Source: CAHJXF01 sp038254545
GTDB taxonomy: Bacteria; Pseudomonadota; Gammaproteobacteria; Burkholderiales; Burkholderiaceae_D
NCBI GenBank assembly: GCA_038254545.1
Contig: JBBSGB010000001.1
Location: 109,180-173,179 of the forward strand
DNA: 64,000 bases
Direction: 5' to 3'
Shown one piece after another: positions 17,016 through 27,050 of this stretch. A model generated the notes under the pieces. The model was given only the letters and a program-made list of their open reading frames with translations. It was not told the origin of the DNA and made no database searches. Both the position numbers and the translations under genes were made by a program. Numbering within the stretch: position 1 is the first letter of the stretch; each line of letters opens with the position of its first letter.

Positions 17016-17618
17016 ATGCCATTCGTCTATCTCGCCTCGCACAGTCCGCGCCGGCGAGAGCTGCTCGAACTCCTGCGCGTCCATCACGAGCTGCTCGTGG
17101 CTGACGACGACGAGGACATCGAAGCGCTGGAGGCGGTGCAGCCGCTCGAAACGCCGCGCGCCTACGTGCGACGCGTCACTTCGCTCAAGGGTCATGCCGC
17201 GGTCGATCGGTTGCGGCGACGTTCTCTTCCGCCGGCACCCATCCTGGTTGGCGACACAACTGTCGCTCTGGAACGCGCGATCCTCGGCAAGCCCGCCGAC
17301 GAAGACGATGCGCGTCGCATGCTGACGATGCTGTCGGGTCGTACGCATCGCGTGTTGACCGCGATCGCGGTGGCGGATGACTCGCGTATGGAGATGGCGC
17401 TGTCCGAATCGCGCGTACGCATGCGCGTGATCGATGTAGACGAGATCGATGCTTATGTGGCCAGCGGCGAACCGCTGGGAAAGGCCGGCGCCTATGCGAT
17501 TCAGGGACGCGCGGCGACCTTTGTCGAGCACATTGCCGGCAGCCACAGCGGCATCGTCGGACTCCCGCTTTTCGAGACCGCGCAATTGTTGAAGCGCTTC
17601 GGCATCGTGCCTGAGTAA
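17016..17618 (+). CDS. maf: Maf family nucleoside triphosphate pyrophosphatase
   Basis: House-cleaning pyrophosphatase of about 200 residues. The N-terminal family motif is LASHSPRRRELLELL, and the catalytic region reads ILVGDTTVALERAILGKP with the base-catalyst Asp in GDT. The DTTV form and the later GYAIQG-like AYAIQGRAATFVEHIAGSHSGIVGLPL point to the YhdE (dTTP/UTP) subgroup rather than YceF; that specificity is inference. ATG at 17016 is used; a GTG one codon earlier is possible. It lies between rlmH and rng in the same operon. Confidence 0.94.
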   Translation: MPFVYLASHSPRRRELLELLRVHHELLVADDDEDIEALEAVQPLETPRAYVRRVTSLKGHAAVDRLRRRSLPPAPILVGDTTVALERAILGKPADEDDARRMLTMLSGRTHRVLTAIAVADDSRMEMALSESRVRMRVIDVDEIDAYVASGEPLGKAGAYAIQGRAATFVEHIAGSHSGIVGLPLFETAQLLKRFGIVPE

Positions 17619-17679
17619 GGAGCCGTATAAGGGACCGTACAATCCGCCGCATGCCGACTCTCAGCAAAAGATCAACAAC

Positions 17680-19230
17680 ATGAGCGAAGACATCCTGATC
17701 AATGTGACGCCCCAGGAAACGCGCGTCGCGGTCCTGGCTCAAGGGATCGCGCAGGAACTCCACGTCGAGCGCACCGCATCGCTCGGGCTGGTCGGCAACA
17801 TCTATCTGGGCAAGGTGGTGCGCGTGCTGCCGGGGATGCAGTCGGCCTTCATCGATGCGGGGCTCGATCGCGCAGCCTTCCTGCATGTCGCCGATATCTG
17901 GCGGCACGAACCGCGACGTGAACCGACCGCGATCGTGTACGAGCCGGCCGAAGAACTCGCCGACGTCCGTTCGCCGGCGGCCGCTCTGCAACGGACCACC
18001 AGCAACGGCAATCACGAGCCGATCGAGAAGCTGCTGCACGAGGGCCAGTCGCTGCTCGTGCAGGTGGTCAAGGAACCGCTGGGAACCAAGGGCGCACGGC
18101 TTTCCACGCAGATGTCGATCGCCGGCCGCATGCTGGTCTATCTGCCCCAGGACCCGCATTCCGGCCACATCGGCGTGTCGCAACGCATCGGCGGCGAAGC
18201 CGAGCGCGAACAACTGCGCAGCAAGATGCTGCGGCTGCTCGGGCCCGACGAACGCGGCGGCTTCATCGTGCGCACCATGGCCGAAGATGCCAGCGAGGAA
18301 GACCTCGCGGCCGACATCGCCTACCTGCGCAAGCTGTGGGACGACATCCTGCGTGCAAGCCGTACGCTGCCCGCGACCAGCCTGCTGTATCAGGACCTGG
18401 GACTCGCGCAGCGCGTGCTGCGCGACTTCGCGGGCGAGGAGACCAACAGCATCCAGATCGACTCACGCGAGAGCTTTGAAAAGCTTTTCGAGTTCGCCAA
18501 CGCCTACACGCCCAAGATCGCGCCGCGCATGCAGCACTACGTCGGCGAAAGGCCGCTGTTCGAGCGCTACAACATCGATGCCGAAATCGAGAAGGCCTTG
18601 GCGCGCAGAGTCGATCTGAAGTCGGGCGGCTACCTGATCATCGACCAGACCGAAGCGATGACCACCATCGACGTCAACACCGGCGGCTTCGTCGGCGGCC
18701 GCTCGTTCGACGACACGATCTTCAAGACCAATCTCGAAGCCGCACATTCGATCGCACGACAACTGCGTCTGCGCAACCTGGGCGGCATCATCGTGCTCGA
18801 CTTCATCGACATGGAAAACGCCGAGCACCGGGACGCCGTGCTCACCGAACTCAAGCGTGCGCTATCGGCCGACCACGTGAAGATGACGGTCAACGGCTTT
18901 ACGCAGCTGGGCCTGATCGAGATGACGAGGAAGAGGACGCGTGAATCGCTCGCGCACGTGTTGTGCGAACAGTGCCCGACCTGCGGCGGCAAGGGCGAGA
19001 TCAAGACTGCGCGCACCGCCTGCTACGAAATCCTGCGTGAAGTACTTCGCGAGTCGCGTCAGTTCAACCCGCGCGAATTTCGCGTGCTCGCGTCGCAATC
19101 GGTGATCGACCTGTTCCTCGAGGAGGAATCGCAGAACCTTGCCATGCTGGGAGACTTCATCGGCAAGCCGATCTCGCTGCAGGTCGAGTCGATCTATACG
19201 CAGGAGCAGTACGACGTGATCCTGATGTGA
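17680..19230 (+). CDS. rng: Ribonuclease G
   Basis: Endoribonuclease of the RNase E/G family, involved in 16S rRNA 5' end maturation and mRNA turnover. It is 516 residues, slightly longer than typical because the S1 domain carries an insertion after residue ~75 (HEPRREPTAIVYEPAEE region). The zinc-link motif CEQCPTCGGKG lies near residue 428. The metal-binding catalytic region includes MTTIDVNTGGFVG and IVLDFIDM. It lacks the long disordered tail of RNase E, whose gene occurs 5 kb downstream. It ends convergently with sppA. Confidence 0.96.
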   Translation: MSEDILINVTPQETRVAVLAQGIAQELHVERTASLGLVGNIYLGKVVRVLPGMQSAFIDAGLDRAAFLHVADIWRHEPRREPTAIVYEPAEELADVRSPAAALQRTTSNGNHEPIEKLLHEGQSLLVQVVKEPLGTKGARLSTQMSIAGRMLVYLPQDPHSGHIGVSQRIGGEAEREQLRSKMLRLLGPDERGGFIVRTMAEDASEEDLAADIAYLRKLWDDILRASRTLPATSLLYQDLGLAQRVLRDFAGEETNSIQIDSRESFEKLFEFANAYTPKIAPRMQHYVGERPLFERYNIDAEIEKALARRVDLKSGGYLIIDQTEAMTTIDVNTGGFVGGRSFDDTIFKTNLEAAHSIARQLRLRNLGGIIVLDFIDMENAEHRDAVLTELKRALSADHVKMTVNGFTQLGLIEMTRKRTRESLAHVLCEQCPTCGGKGEIKTARTACYEILREVLRESRQFNPREFRVLASQSVIDLFLEEESQNLAMLGDFIGKPISLQVESIYTQEQYDVILM

Positions 19231-19240
19231 GGACACGGCA

Positions 19241-19260
19241 CGGGCGACTCGGGTCGCCCG
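19241..19260. terminator. GC-rich hairpin between convergent rng and sppA
   Basis: CGGGCGAC and GTCGCCCG form an 8 bp stem around a TCGG tetraloop, 10 bases after the rng stop. There is no T-tract, so it may be a processing or weak bidirectional terminator. Confidence 0.45.
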
Positions 19261-19288
19261 GTGCGTCGCCCGCCCCTCCGCTCACGGT

Positions 19289-20338
19289 TCAGCGCAGATG
19301 CGCACCCCTCGCCCCCGCGTCGAACAATCCACCGACGAACGACGACCCGAACGATGCTCCGAGCTTTCGCGCGAAGCGCTCGCTGATGCTCTGCTTCTCG
19401 GTGTAATCGATCACGACTTCGGCCTTGGCGATATCGCGCGCGACGCTGTCCACCGTACCGTAGCCGTCGGCCAGTCCGAGTTCTATGCTTTGCGCACCCG
19501 TCCAGAACAGGCCGGTAAAGAGATCGGGCGAATCCTTCAGCCGCTTGCCGCGGCCGTCGCGAACCACCTTGATGAATTGGCGATGGATCTCGTCGAGCAT
19601 GGTTTGCAGGTGTGCTTTCTGCTCGTCGCTTTCGGGTGAGAACGGATCGCCGAGGCCCTTGTTCTTTCCCGCCGTCTGCAGACGTCTCTGAACACCGAGC
19701 TTCTCCATCGCGCCGGTGAAGCCGAAACCGTCGGACAACACGCCGATCGATCCCACGATGCTCGCCTTGTCCACGAAAATCTGATCGGCCGCAGCGGCCG
19801 CGTAGTAGCCGCCCGATGCGCACATCTCATCGACGACGACATAGAGTGGCTTGTCCGGGTACTCGAGGCGCAGGCGCTTGATCTCGTCGTTGATCATGCC
19901 CGCCTGGACCGGGCTGCCGCCGGGACTGTTGATGCGCAGGATCACCGCGGCCGTCGCGCCGTCCTTGAAGGCGGCGTCCAGGGAATCGTTGATCTTCTCG
20001 GCCGACGCGTCGCCGTCCGCATCGATCACGCCGCGCAGGTTCACGAGCGCGGTGTGTCGCGCGGCCAGTGCCTTGTCGGCCTTGACGCCGCCATTCCACA
20101 CGGTCGCGATGATGAGGATGAAAATCAGCAACCATGCGAGACGAAAGAAGATGCGCCAGCGTCGCGCGTCGCGTTGCTCGCGCAAGGTGGCGAACATGAG
20201 GCGCTCGAGGGTGTCGCGCTCCCAGCCGGCCGGCGCGTTGCGGATTTCCGCTGTTGCCCTCGGCGAGAGCGGTTCCATGCGCGGCTCCGAACGCGCGTCT
20301 TCGGACGTGAACGAGGGGGGAATGCGATCGTCGGACAT
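19289..20338 (-). CDS. sppA: S49 family signal peptide peptidase, SppA type
   Basis: Inner-membrane serine protease of 349 residues that degrades cleaved signal peptides. A cytoplasmic N-terminal segment precedes one transmembrane helix (about 61-81). Then come RINSPGGSPVQAG (about 134-147), the nucleophile Ser174 in CASGGYY, and a Lys-rich KNKGLGDPF segment (224-232) expected to supply the general base. The Ser-Lys assignment follows the short SppA family. It is encoded after the HAD and rluC genes on the same strand with a 76-base gap. Confidence 0.93.
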   Translation of the reverse strand: MSDDRIPPSFTSEDARSEPRMEPLSPRATAEIRNAPAGWERDTLERLMFATLREQRDARRWRIFFRLAWLLIFILIIATVWNGGVKADKALAARHTALVNLRGVIDADGDASAEKINDSLDAAFKDGATAAVILRINSPGGSPVQAGMINDEIKRLRLEYPDKPLYVVVDEMCASGGYYAAAAADQIFVDKASIVGSIGVLSDGFGFTGAMEKLGVQRRLQTAGKNKGLGDPFSPESDEQKAHLQTMLDEIHRQFIKVVRDGRGKRLKDSPDLFTGLFWTGAQSIELGLADGYGTVDSVARDIAKAEVVIDYTEKQSISERFARKLGASFGSSFVGGLFDAGARGAHLR

Positions 20339-20414
20339 GTTGCGGGCTATGAGAAAACGCGGCTGAAATCGGGAGGGCGAGTATAGCCTTCGAGACGGTC
20401 GTCAACCCTGGCCT

Positions 20415-21098
20415 TCAGGCATGCTCGCCCAGCCATGCATGCAACGCCTCCGGCGAATCCAGCACGGCGAGGGCGCCCTGCCCGGCCAGCGTTTCCGGCA
20501 GATGTGCGCCATAGCTGACCGCGAGCGCCTGCGCGCCTGCATTCACGGCCATCTGCAGGTCATGGGTGGTATCGCCGATCATCAGCATGCGATCGCAGCG
20601 CACGCCGAGTTCGTCGCCGAGTTCCCACAACATCTGCGGATCGGGCTTGGATCGGCATTCGTCGGCGCAACGCGTCGCATCGAACAGCGTTCGCAGCCCG
20701 CACGTATTGAGCGCACGGTCTAGCCCCACCCGACTCTTGCCGGTCGCGACCGCGACAAAATGACCCCTGTCCTTCAAGGAGACGATGATTTCGCGCACGC
20801 CGGCGAAGAGCACGAGGTCGGCATCGCGCGACAGGTAGTGATGCCGGTAGCGCTCGGCCATCTGCGGAACGAGATGCTTAGGCAGGTCCGGAACCGCGTA
20901 CGCTAGCGCATCGACGAGCCCCAGCCCGATCACGTGGCTGGCCTTTTCGGTCGAAGGCACGGGCAGGTCGAGGTCGACGCAGGCGCGCTGGATGCTCGAC
21001 GCGATCATGGCGGTCGAGTCCATTAGCGTGCCGTCCCAATCGAAGACGATCAGGTCAAAACGATGGTCGCGTCGCAAGTGTCGCTCACGCTGATTCAT
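20415..21098 (-). CDS. HAD-IA family phosphatase, phosphoglycolate phosphatase-like
   Basis: HAD superfamily hydrolase of 227 residues. The nucleophile motif FDWDGTLMDS is at residues 19-28, the Lys motif SKPDPQML and the acidic motif IGDTTHDLQMAVNAG follow in order, and there is a helical cap between. The ATG at 21098 overlaps the rluC stop (ATGA), so it is translationally coupled to rluC; the longer frame runs into rluC. The rluC-HAD pairing is common in betaproteobacteria. Substrate cannot be told from the sequence; Gph-like is a guess from overall similarity. Confidence 0.9.
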   Translation of the reverse strand: MNQRERHLRRDHRFDLIVFDWDGTLMDSTAMIASSIQRACVDLDLPVPSTEKASHVIGLGLVDALAYAVPDLPKHLVPQMAERYRHHYLSRDADLVLFAGVREIIVSLKDRGHFVAVATGKSRVGLDRALNTCGLRTLFDATRCADECRSKPDPQMLWELGDELGVRCDRMLMIGDTTHDLQMAVNAGAQALAVSYGAHLPETLAGQGALAVLDSPEALHAWLGEHA

Positions 21099-22249
21099 GC
21101 AGAGCCTGGCAGCACGTGACGCAATCGATCGAGAAAGCGCGCGCATTCGGGTGGCAGCGGCGCAACCAGGTCGACGGCATCGCCGCTGCGCGGATGCGCG
21201 AACTGCAGGCGGGCCGCGTGGAGAAACATGCGCTTGAAAGCAGGACCCGTCGAAGCGCCCCCACGAGCGATGCGCTTGTTGAGCGCGAAGTCGCCGTACT
21301 TGTCGTCACCCGCAATCGGCCTGCCGAGATGCGCGAGGTGGACGCGGATCTGATGCGTGCGACCGGTCTTCAACTCGACGTCTACGAGGGCGAACGGGAC
21401 GTCGGGACCATCGAAGATCTCCAGTCGATGAAAGATCGTATAAGCCGGCATGGCGTCCGCCTCGTCCTTCACCGCGGGTCGCACGCGGCGCTCGCCGCCG
21501 GCCTGCGTGAACTTGACCAGCGGCACCTTCACCTGGCGCTTCGCTTCAGGCCAGGCGCCGCATGCCAGCGCGAGATAGCGCTTCTTCACCAGCCCTTCGC
21601 GAAGATCGTCGTGCAGCCTGACGAGCGCACTCCTCTTCTTGGCGATCATCAGCAGACCCGACGTGTCGCGATCGAGCCGATGCACGAGCTCGAGGACGCG
21701 TGCATCGGGCCGGGCCATGCGCAACTGCTCGATCACGCCGAAGCTGATGCCGCTGCCGCCGTGGACAGCGACGCCTGCGGGCTTGTCGATCACGACCAGG
21801 TCGTCGTCCTCGAAGACGATCTCGAACGCGATCGCGCGCTCGCGTTTGGTTGATCCGGGGTCGTCGCTCGCTGAAAGAGCGGCGCGATCGGCCGCATTTT
21901 TGGCGACATGTTCGGCAACCCGCATCGGCGGAACGCGCAATACATCGCCTTCCAGCAATCGATAGTTCGCATCGACGCGCCTCTTGTTCACGCGCACTTC
22001 GCCGCCGCGAATGACGCGATACACGTGGCTCTTGGGCACGCCCTTGGCGCGACGCAGGAGGAAGTTGTCGAGGCGCTGGCCTGCGTCGTCCTCGGCGATT
22101 TCGATCTGGGACGCGCGATCGGCGGCGAACAGCGACAGGGAATTCCTCTGCGAATTCGCCTCGGCGGAGGGCTGGGAAATCCCGGCCGTCCGGAGCTTGG
22201 CGGCTAGCCGATCGTGCGATTTGCGAACGCGTTCGCCTAACTCGTTCAT
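21095..22249 (-). CDS. rluC: 23S rRNA pseudouridine synthase, RluC type
   Basis: Makes pseudouridines 955, 2504 and 2580 in 23S rRNA (RluC specificity is inferred). An S4 RNA-binding domain (residues ~58-105, AGQRLDNFLLRRAKGVPKSHVYRVI) precedes the catalytic domain with Asp193 in HRLDRDTSG. There is an extended, Ser/Glu-rich N-terminus of ~45 residues before the S4 domain. No ribosome site is visible before the ATG at 22249, and an AT-rich TATAAT-like stretch abuts it, so the real start could be a downstream GTG such as 22225. It is divergent from rne, as in enterobacteria. Confidence 0.92.
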   Translation of the reverse strand: MNELGERVRKSHDRLAAKLRTAGISQPSAEANSQRNSLSLFAADRASQIEIAEDDAGQRLDNFLLRRAKGVPKSHVYRVIRGGEVRVNKRRVDANYRLLEGDVLRVPPMRVAEHVAKNAADRAALSASDDPGSTKRERAIAFEIVFEDDDLVVIDKPAGVAVHGGSGISFGVIEQLRMARPDARVLELVHRLDRDTSGLLMIAKKRSALVRLHDDLREGLVKKRYLALACGAWPEAKRQVKVPLVKFTQAGGERRVRPAVKDEADAMPAYTIFHRLEIFDGPDVPFALVDVELKTGRTHQIRVHLAHLGRPIAGDDKYGDFALNKRIARGGASTGPAFKRMFLHAARLQFAHPRSGDAVDLVAPLPPECARFLDRLRHVLPGSA

Positions 22250-22943
22250 CTTGAAATATAATTTGGGCTGTTGAAGGGCCGTTACGCGCCAGCCGATCGC
22301 AAGCTATGCATCGACGAAGCAGCGACAAAGCGCGATCGGAACATGCATTGATCACCGATCGCAATACGGCGCCCCGACAAATGAATTGCATGTCGAATCG
22401 CGTGAGTGCGCGGACTGGGGACAGCCCTTGATCAGCGCGCCGGATGTTCATCAACGCGCGGAAAGATTCTACATGCCGGTCGTGCTGCCCACCGTGACGG
22501 GCACACGCGCGAACGTTGCGCGACTAGGCCAAGGATGGCGCCAGAGCGCCGTTCGGCACAGTACGCAGCGGATGCGAAATGACATCGCGGTAGCTCAAGA
22601 ATTCGTGAAGCGTCGACGTAAAACATAAATGAGCGTCGGCGCTTTGGATCGAACGTGTTGTACCCCTTCGTTGAGAGCGTTTGCATGAACCCGATGACTC
22701 TGCCCTGCCTGGTGTCCACGTTGCGCGATTGCGCACGGACGCTGCTCGCACGGCGTTCGGCCATGCCATCGTGATCTCGAATCGGGCTGCTTCCGTTCGG
22801 TTCGCGCCCTGGACGCGATCGCTGCGCTAGTCGCAGAGTGACTCGCGTCCCACGGCAATTCAAGCCGCCTGCAGTCATTTCCTCGCGCTTTTGAAGCAAT
22901 CGTGCGCAACCAGGGCTCAGGTCCGGTGCGCGAGGAGTTCCAT
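22250..22943 (+). promoter_or_regulatory. rluC-rne divergent spacer and long rne leader
   Basis: This 694-base stretch has no supportable gene. It contains TATAAT at 22257-22262 (plus strand) without a good -35. Three copies of an 8-base element lie at 22293-22300 (CCGATCGC), 22332-22339 (inverted, GCGATCGG) and 22355-22362 (direct). The inverted copy can pair with either direct copy, so alternative hairpins are possible. RNase E is known in E. coli to control its own mRNA through a long 5' leader; a similar role here is inference. Confidence 0.45.
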
Positions 22944-25900
22944 ATGAAACGCATGTTGTTCAACGCGACGCACGCCGAAGAGTTGCGCGTCGCCATCGTC
23001 GAAGGTCAGAAGCTCATCGACCTCGATATCGAAGCCGCCGGGCGCGAACAGCGCAAGTCGAATATCTACAAAGGCGTGATCACGCGCGTCGAGCCCAGCC
23101 TCGAAGCCTGCTTCATCACCTACGGAGAAGAGCGTCACGGGTTCCTCCCCTTCAAGGAAATCTCGCGTCAATATTTTCGTGATGGCACGGACGTCAAGAA
23201 CGCGCGCGTGCAGGACGCAGTCAAGGAGGGCATGGAGCTGTTCGTCCAGGTGGAGAAGGAAGAGCGCGGCAACAAGGGCGCGGCGCTCACCACCTTCGTC
23301 TCGCTGGCGGGCCGCTATCTGGTGCTGATGCCGAACAATCCGCGCGGCGGCGGCGTGTCGCGCCGGGTCGAAGGCGAGGACAGGCAGGAACTGCGCGAGG
23401 TAATGGACTCGCTCGAGCTGCCACCGGGCATGAGCATCATCGCGCGCACGGCCGGCATCGGCCGCAGTGCGCCCGAACTGCAGTGGGACCTGAACTACCT
23501 GATGCAACTGTGGCGCGCGGTCGAAGGCGCGGGCAGTTCGCAAAGCGGCGCGTTCCTGATCTATCAGGAATCCAGCCTCGTGATCCGCGCGATTCGCGAT
23601 TACTTCCAGCCCGACATCGGCGAACTGCTGATCGATACCGACGACGTGTACGAGCAGGCGCGCCAGTTCATGGCGCACGTGATGCCCGACATGGTCGATC
23701 GCGTAAAGCGTTACCGCGACGACGTGCCGCTGTTCTCGCGCTTTCAGATCGAGCACCAGATCGAGACCGCGCATTCGCGCACGGTGCCTTTGCCTTCGGG
23801 CGGCGCGATCGTCATCGACCACACCGAAGCGCTGGTGTCGATCGACGTCAACTCGGCGCGCGCCACGCGCGGCGGCGACATCGAGGAGACGGCCAGCCGT
23901 ACCAACCTCGAAGCCGCCGACGAAGCCGCACGTCAGATGCGCCTGCGCGACCTCGGTGGATTGATCGTGATCGACTTCATCGACATGGAGTCGGCGCGCA
24001 ATCAGAAGGATGTCGAGCAACGCCTGAAGGACGCATTGCGCTACGACCGCGCGCGCGTCCAGACCGGCAAGATCAGCCGCTTCGGCCTGATGGAGCTGTC
24101 GCGTCAACGGCTGCGCCCAAGCCTGTCGGAAGGCAGCCACGTGGTGTGCCCGCGATGCAATGGCACCGGCCACATCCGCGACATCGAGTCGTCGGCGTTG
24201 CACGTCCTGCGCATCATCCAGGAAGAGGCAATGAAGGAAAACACGGCCGCCGTCTATACGCAGGTGCCGGTCGAGGTCGCGACCTTCCTCCTGAACGAGA
24301 AGCGCGCCGACATCGCCAAGATCGAGATGCGCCTGAAGGTCAACGTGGTGTTGATCCCGAACAAGAATCTCGACACACCGCACTACACGCTAGAACGTTT
24401 GAAACACGACGACCCGCGTCTGGAAACCAGCAAGTCGAGCTATGACATGGTCGAGCCGCCGCAGGAACCGGACGCGTATCAGCGAAAACGCGACGACGCC
24501 AACGTGCGTCCGCGCCAGGAGGCGGTAGTACGCGGCATCACGCCCGAACAGCCGGCGCCGCTGGTCGAGCGCCCGGCTCCGGTTGTCGAGCCTGCGCCTG
24601 CCGCGGTGCTGCCGGCGATGCGAGCATCGACCCCGACCTTCTTCGAAAGGATCGCGCGCTGGTTCAAAGGTCCCGAGGAAACGCTGGTCGCGACGCCGCT
24701 GGCGGCATCCGCAAGCAGCGCGACTCGTGAAGGGCCGGCCGCGCGCAAGGGGACGGCGCGCAATGGCGCAGCACGCAGCGACGGGTCCGCGCATCGAGGA
24801 CGCGGCGGTCGTGGCACACGTGGTCGCGCCGATGGCGAGCGCACCGAACGTCCGCGTGGCGAACGAACCGAGCGCGCCGAAAGAATCGGGAGCGCTGCCG
24901 TCGCAGATGGCGAACGTCCGGAGCGCAAGGAACGAGCCGATCGCAAACCTCGTGGTGAAGAGGGCCCGGCCCGCGCGCGTGGTCCGCGTGCCGAGGGTCG
25001 AGGCGAAGGTCGCAGCGACGAACGAAGCGAGCCCCGCCGTGGACGCGGCCCGAAGCCGGTCGATGGACTCGAGGCGGCTAAAGAGTCGACCGCCGGTGAG
25101 CATCAACCGCGTGCCGAACGCGCGCCCCGCGGCGAGGGACGCAAGCCGCGCGGCGAAGCAAGAACGGCGATCGACGTGAGCAGCGACGACGCGTTGAAGC
25201 AACGCGCCAGCGAAGCGCTGGTTGCCTCGTCGTCGCTGATGCAGACCGAAAGCGAATCGTCGCTTCGTGAGGACGAGGGCCAGCGCACGGAACACGCGGT
25301 GAGCAGTGACGCAAACCGCGTCACCGACCTTGGTCGTCTCGATGAAGCCGAGAACCAAGACGATGACGGCGATGTACTGCCGGGCGAGGGCTCCAGCGAG
25401 CACGCCGCTTCGGGTGATGGCGCAAGCGCAACCACGAGTGGACGTCGCCGCCGTCGCGGTGGTCGCGGGCGCAATCGTCGCGAGCGGGACGGCGAGGTTT
25501 CTGACGCAACGTCGAACGACGAGCCGTCCGAAGGGCAAGCACCCCGCCTCGTGGTGGATGAAGAGACGCACGACGTGGATAGCGGCGAAGTCAGGCATGC
25601 GCCGCACGGCTTCGAACCCGTGCACGCCGAAGCACCGGAAACGATCGCCACGATGGCCTCGACACCGCCTTTGCTAGAGCGCGATCTTGGTCACGAGCTT
25701 ATCGAATCCATGCCTGCGCGTGCCTTCCTGGAAGAGCAGCACGCGACGCCCTCGCATCAACAAAAGGAAGAGCCATCGGCGCGACCCGCAATGCAGGAGG
25801 TTGAAGCCGAGCCTGCTGAAGCGGCGTCAACGATGCCGGCTGCTGCACCTTCCCAAGCGCCGGCGTGGATGCACGCTGCGCATGTCGAGGCGCCGTCACA

Positions 25901-26126
25901 GCCCAGTCAGGTCGCCACTACGCCCCCACCGATGCAGATCGTCGATCTGCAGCACGTTCTGTCGAGCGCGGGGCTCGAGTTGGTCGGGACCGACGCCAGC
26001 AAGCTTGCGCGGGCACGCGTCGAAACGGCGCAAGCTCCCTCCGCGGCGCGCGTGGTTCGTGAAAGAAAGCGTTTGCCGCCGCCGCCGCCCGAGCCGCTCG
26101 CGCAGGTCGAGACGCACAAACACTGA
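22944..26126 (+). CDS. rne: Ribonuclease E
   Basis: Core endoribonuclease of the RNA degradosome, 1060 residues. The start is the ATG at 22944, with GAGGAG six bases upstream and the canonical MKRMLFNATHAEELRVA; the frame upstream is not used. The S1 and 5'-sensor/DNase-I-like catalytic parts fill residues 1-400 (SIDVNSARATRGG, IVIDFIDMES). The zinc link CPRCNGTGH is at about 402-409 and the small domain follows. Residues ~520-1060 are disordered: an Arg/Gly/Glu-rich stretch with repeated GERTER and RGEGR units, then acidic and Pro-rich segments and a short basic end. That tail is expected to scaffold RNA and partner proteins. rng is nearby, so both paralogues are present. Confidence 0.97.
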   Translation: MKRMLFNATHAEELRVAIVEGQKLIDLDIEAAGREQRKSNIYKGVITRVEPSLEACFITYGEERHGFLPFKEISRQYFRDGTDVKNARVQDAVKEGMELFVQVEKEERGNKGAALTTFVSLAGRYLVLMPNNPRGGGVSRRVEGEDRQELREVMDSLELPPGMSIIARTAGIGRSAPELQWDLNYLMQLWRAVEGAGSSQSGAFLIYQESSLVIRAIRDYFQPDIGELLIDTDDVYEQARQFMAHVMPDMVDRVKRYRDDVPLFSRFQIEHQIETAHSRTVPLPSGGAIVIDHTEALVSIDVNSARATRGGDIEETASRTNLEAADEAARQMRLRDLGGLIVIDFIDMESARNQKDVEQRLKDALRYDRARVQTGKISRFGLMELSRQRLRPSLSEGSHVVCPRCNGTGHIRDIESSALHVLRIIQEEAMKENTAAVYTQVPVEVATFLLNEKRADIAKIEMRLKVNVVLIPNKNLDTPHYTLERLKHDDPRLETSKSSYDMVEPPQEPDAYQRKRDDANVRPRQEAVVRGITPEQPAPLVERPAPVVEPAPAAVLPAMRASTPTFFERIARWFKGPEETLVATPLAASASSATREGPAARKGTARNGAARSDGSAHRGRGGRGTRGRADGERTERPRGERTERAERIGSAAVADGERPERKERADRKPRGEEGPARARGPRAEGRGEGRSDERSEPRRGRGPKPVDGLEAAKESTAGEHQPRAERAPRGEGRKPRGEARTAIDVSSDDALKQRASEALVASSSLMQTESESSLREDEGQRTEHAVSSDANRVTDLGRLDEAENQDDDGDVLPGEGSSEHAASGDGASATTSGRRRRRGGRGRNRRERDGEVSDATSNDEPSEGQAPRLVVDEETHDVDSGEVRHAPHGFEPVHAEAPETIATMASTPPLLERDLGHELIESMPARAFLEEQHATPSHQQKEEPSARPAMQEVEAEPAEAASTMPAAAPSQAPAWMHAAHVEAPSQPSQVATTPPPMQIVDLQHVLSSAGLELVGTDASKLARARVETAQAPSAARVVRERKRLPPPPPEPLAQVETHKH

Positions 26127-26171
26127 TCGCGCTTCGATCCGACGAGAGGAAACAAGAAGTTACTGGCACGC

Positions 26172-27050
26172 ATGGTGATCCACGCCACTCCCGAGCTGCT
26201 TCGTTGGGTCGACGAGCAGCTAGCTCGCGGCTGCGACCCCGCGGAGATGATCGACGCGATGGTCACCGTGGGTCATGCGCGTTCGTTTGCAGAAAGCGTG
26301 ATCGGACGCGCGTCTGGCAAGAAGCGCTTCGATCATGCCGAGGCGGAGCCAAGCCTCGCGGATACCCACGCTGACGACGAACCCATCGAAGTGCCCGAGC
26401 CTTTGCTCGCCCCGCTGGCCTCGGGCGCGAGCGAGATCGTGCTCGACGATCATCGAGTCGACATCCTCGTCAACCTGCATCACCCACGCATCATCGTGTT
26501 CGGCGGCCTGCTCAAGGACGACGAGTGCGATGCACTGATCGCAGCTTCGCGTCCGAAACTCGAGCGCTCCGAAACCGTCAATCGCGCAAGCGGCGGGACC
26601 GAGCTCAATGAGGCGCGCACCAGCGAAGGAACCTATTTTTTTCACGATGCCTCGCCGCTGTTGCAGACCATCAATCGACGCATCGCCCAGGTCACCCGCT
26701 GGCCGCTGTCCCATGGTGAGCCGCTGCAGATCCTTCACTACAACGTGGGCGCCGAATACCAGCCCCATTACGACTATTTCTCGCCTGAAGATGCGGGAAC
26801 GCCGTCGCTGCTCAAGCATGGCGGACAACGTGTAGGTACACTGATTATCTATCTGAACACGCCCGACGCCGGAGGGGCCACGGTCTTTCCCGACGTGGGA
26901 TTCGAGGTGGCGCCGATTCGGGGCAACGCGGTCTTCTTCGCATACGATCGGCCGAGCCCGGTGAGTCGTACGCTGCATGGAGGAACGCCGGTGGTCGCAG
27001 GAGAAAAGTGGATCGCGACACGATGGATGCGCGAGAACGCCTACACATGA
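26172..27050 (+). CDS. 2-oxoglutarate/Fe(II) oxygenase, prolyl 4-hydroxylase-like
   Basis: Cytoplasmic dioxygenase of 292 residues with the P4Hc fold. Iron ligands are His199 and Asp201 (HYDYF) and His269 (TLHGGTPV), and Lys279 (GEKW) is placed to bind 2-oxoglutarate. Residues 1-50 form a helical N-terminal segment of the type often found in betaproteobacterial homologues. The substrate is unknown; peptidyl-proline hydroxylation is inferred from family only. Its TGA overlaps the moaA ATG, although no functional tie to molybdopterin synthesis is known. Confidence 0.9.
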   Translation: MVIHATPELLRWVDEQLARGCDPAEMIDAMVTVGHARSFAESVIGRASGKKRFDHAEAEPSLADTHADDEPIEVPEPLLAPLASGASEIVLDDHRVDILVNLHHPRIIVFGGLLKDDECDALIAASRPKLERSETVNRASGGTELNEARTSEGTYFFHDASPLLQTINRRIAQVTRWPLSHGEPLQILHYNVGAEYQPHYDYFSPEDAGTPSLLKHGGQRVGTLIIYLNTPDAGGATVFPDVGFEVAPIRGNAVFFAYDRPSPVSRTLHGGTPVVAGEKWIATRWMRENAYT

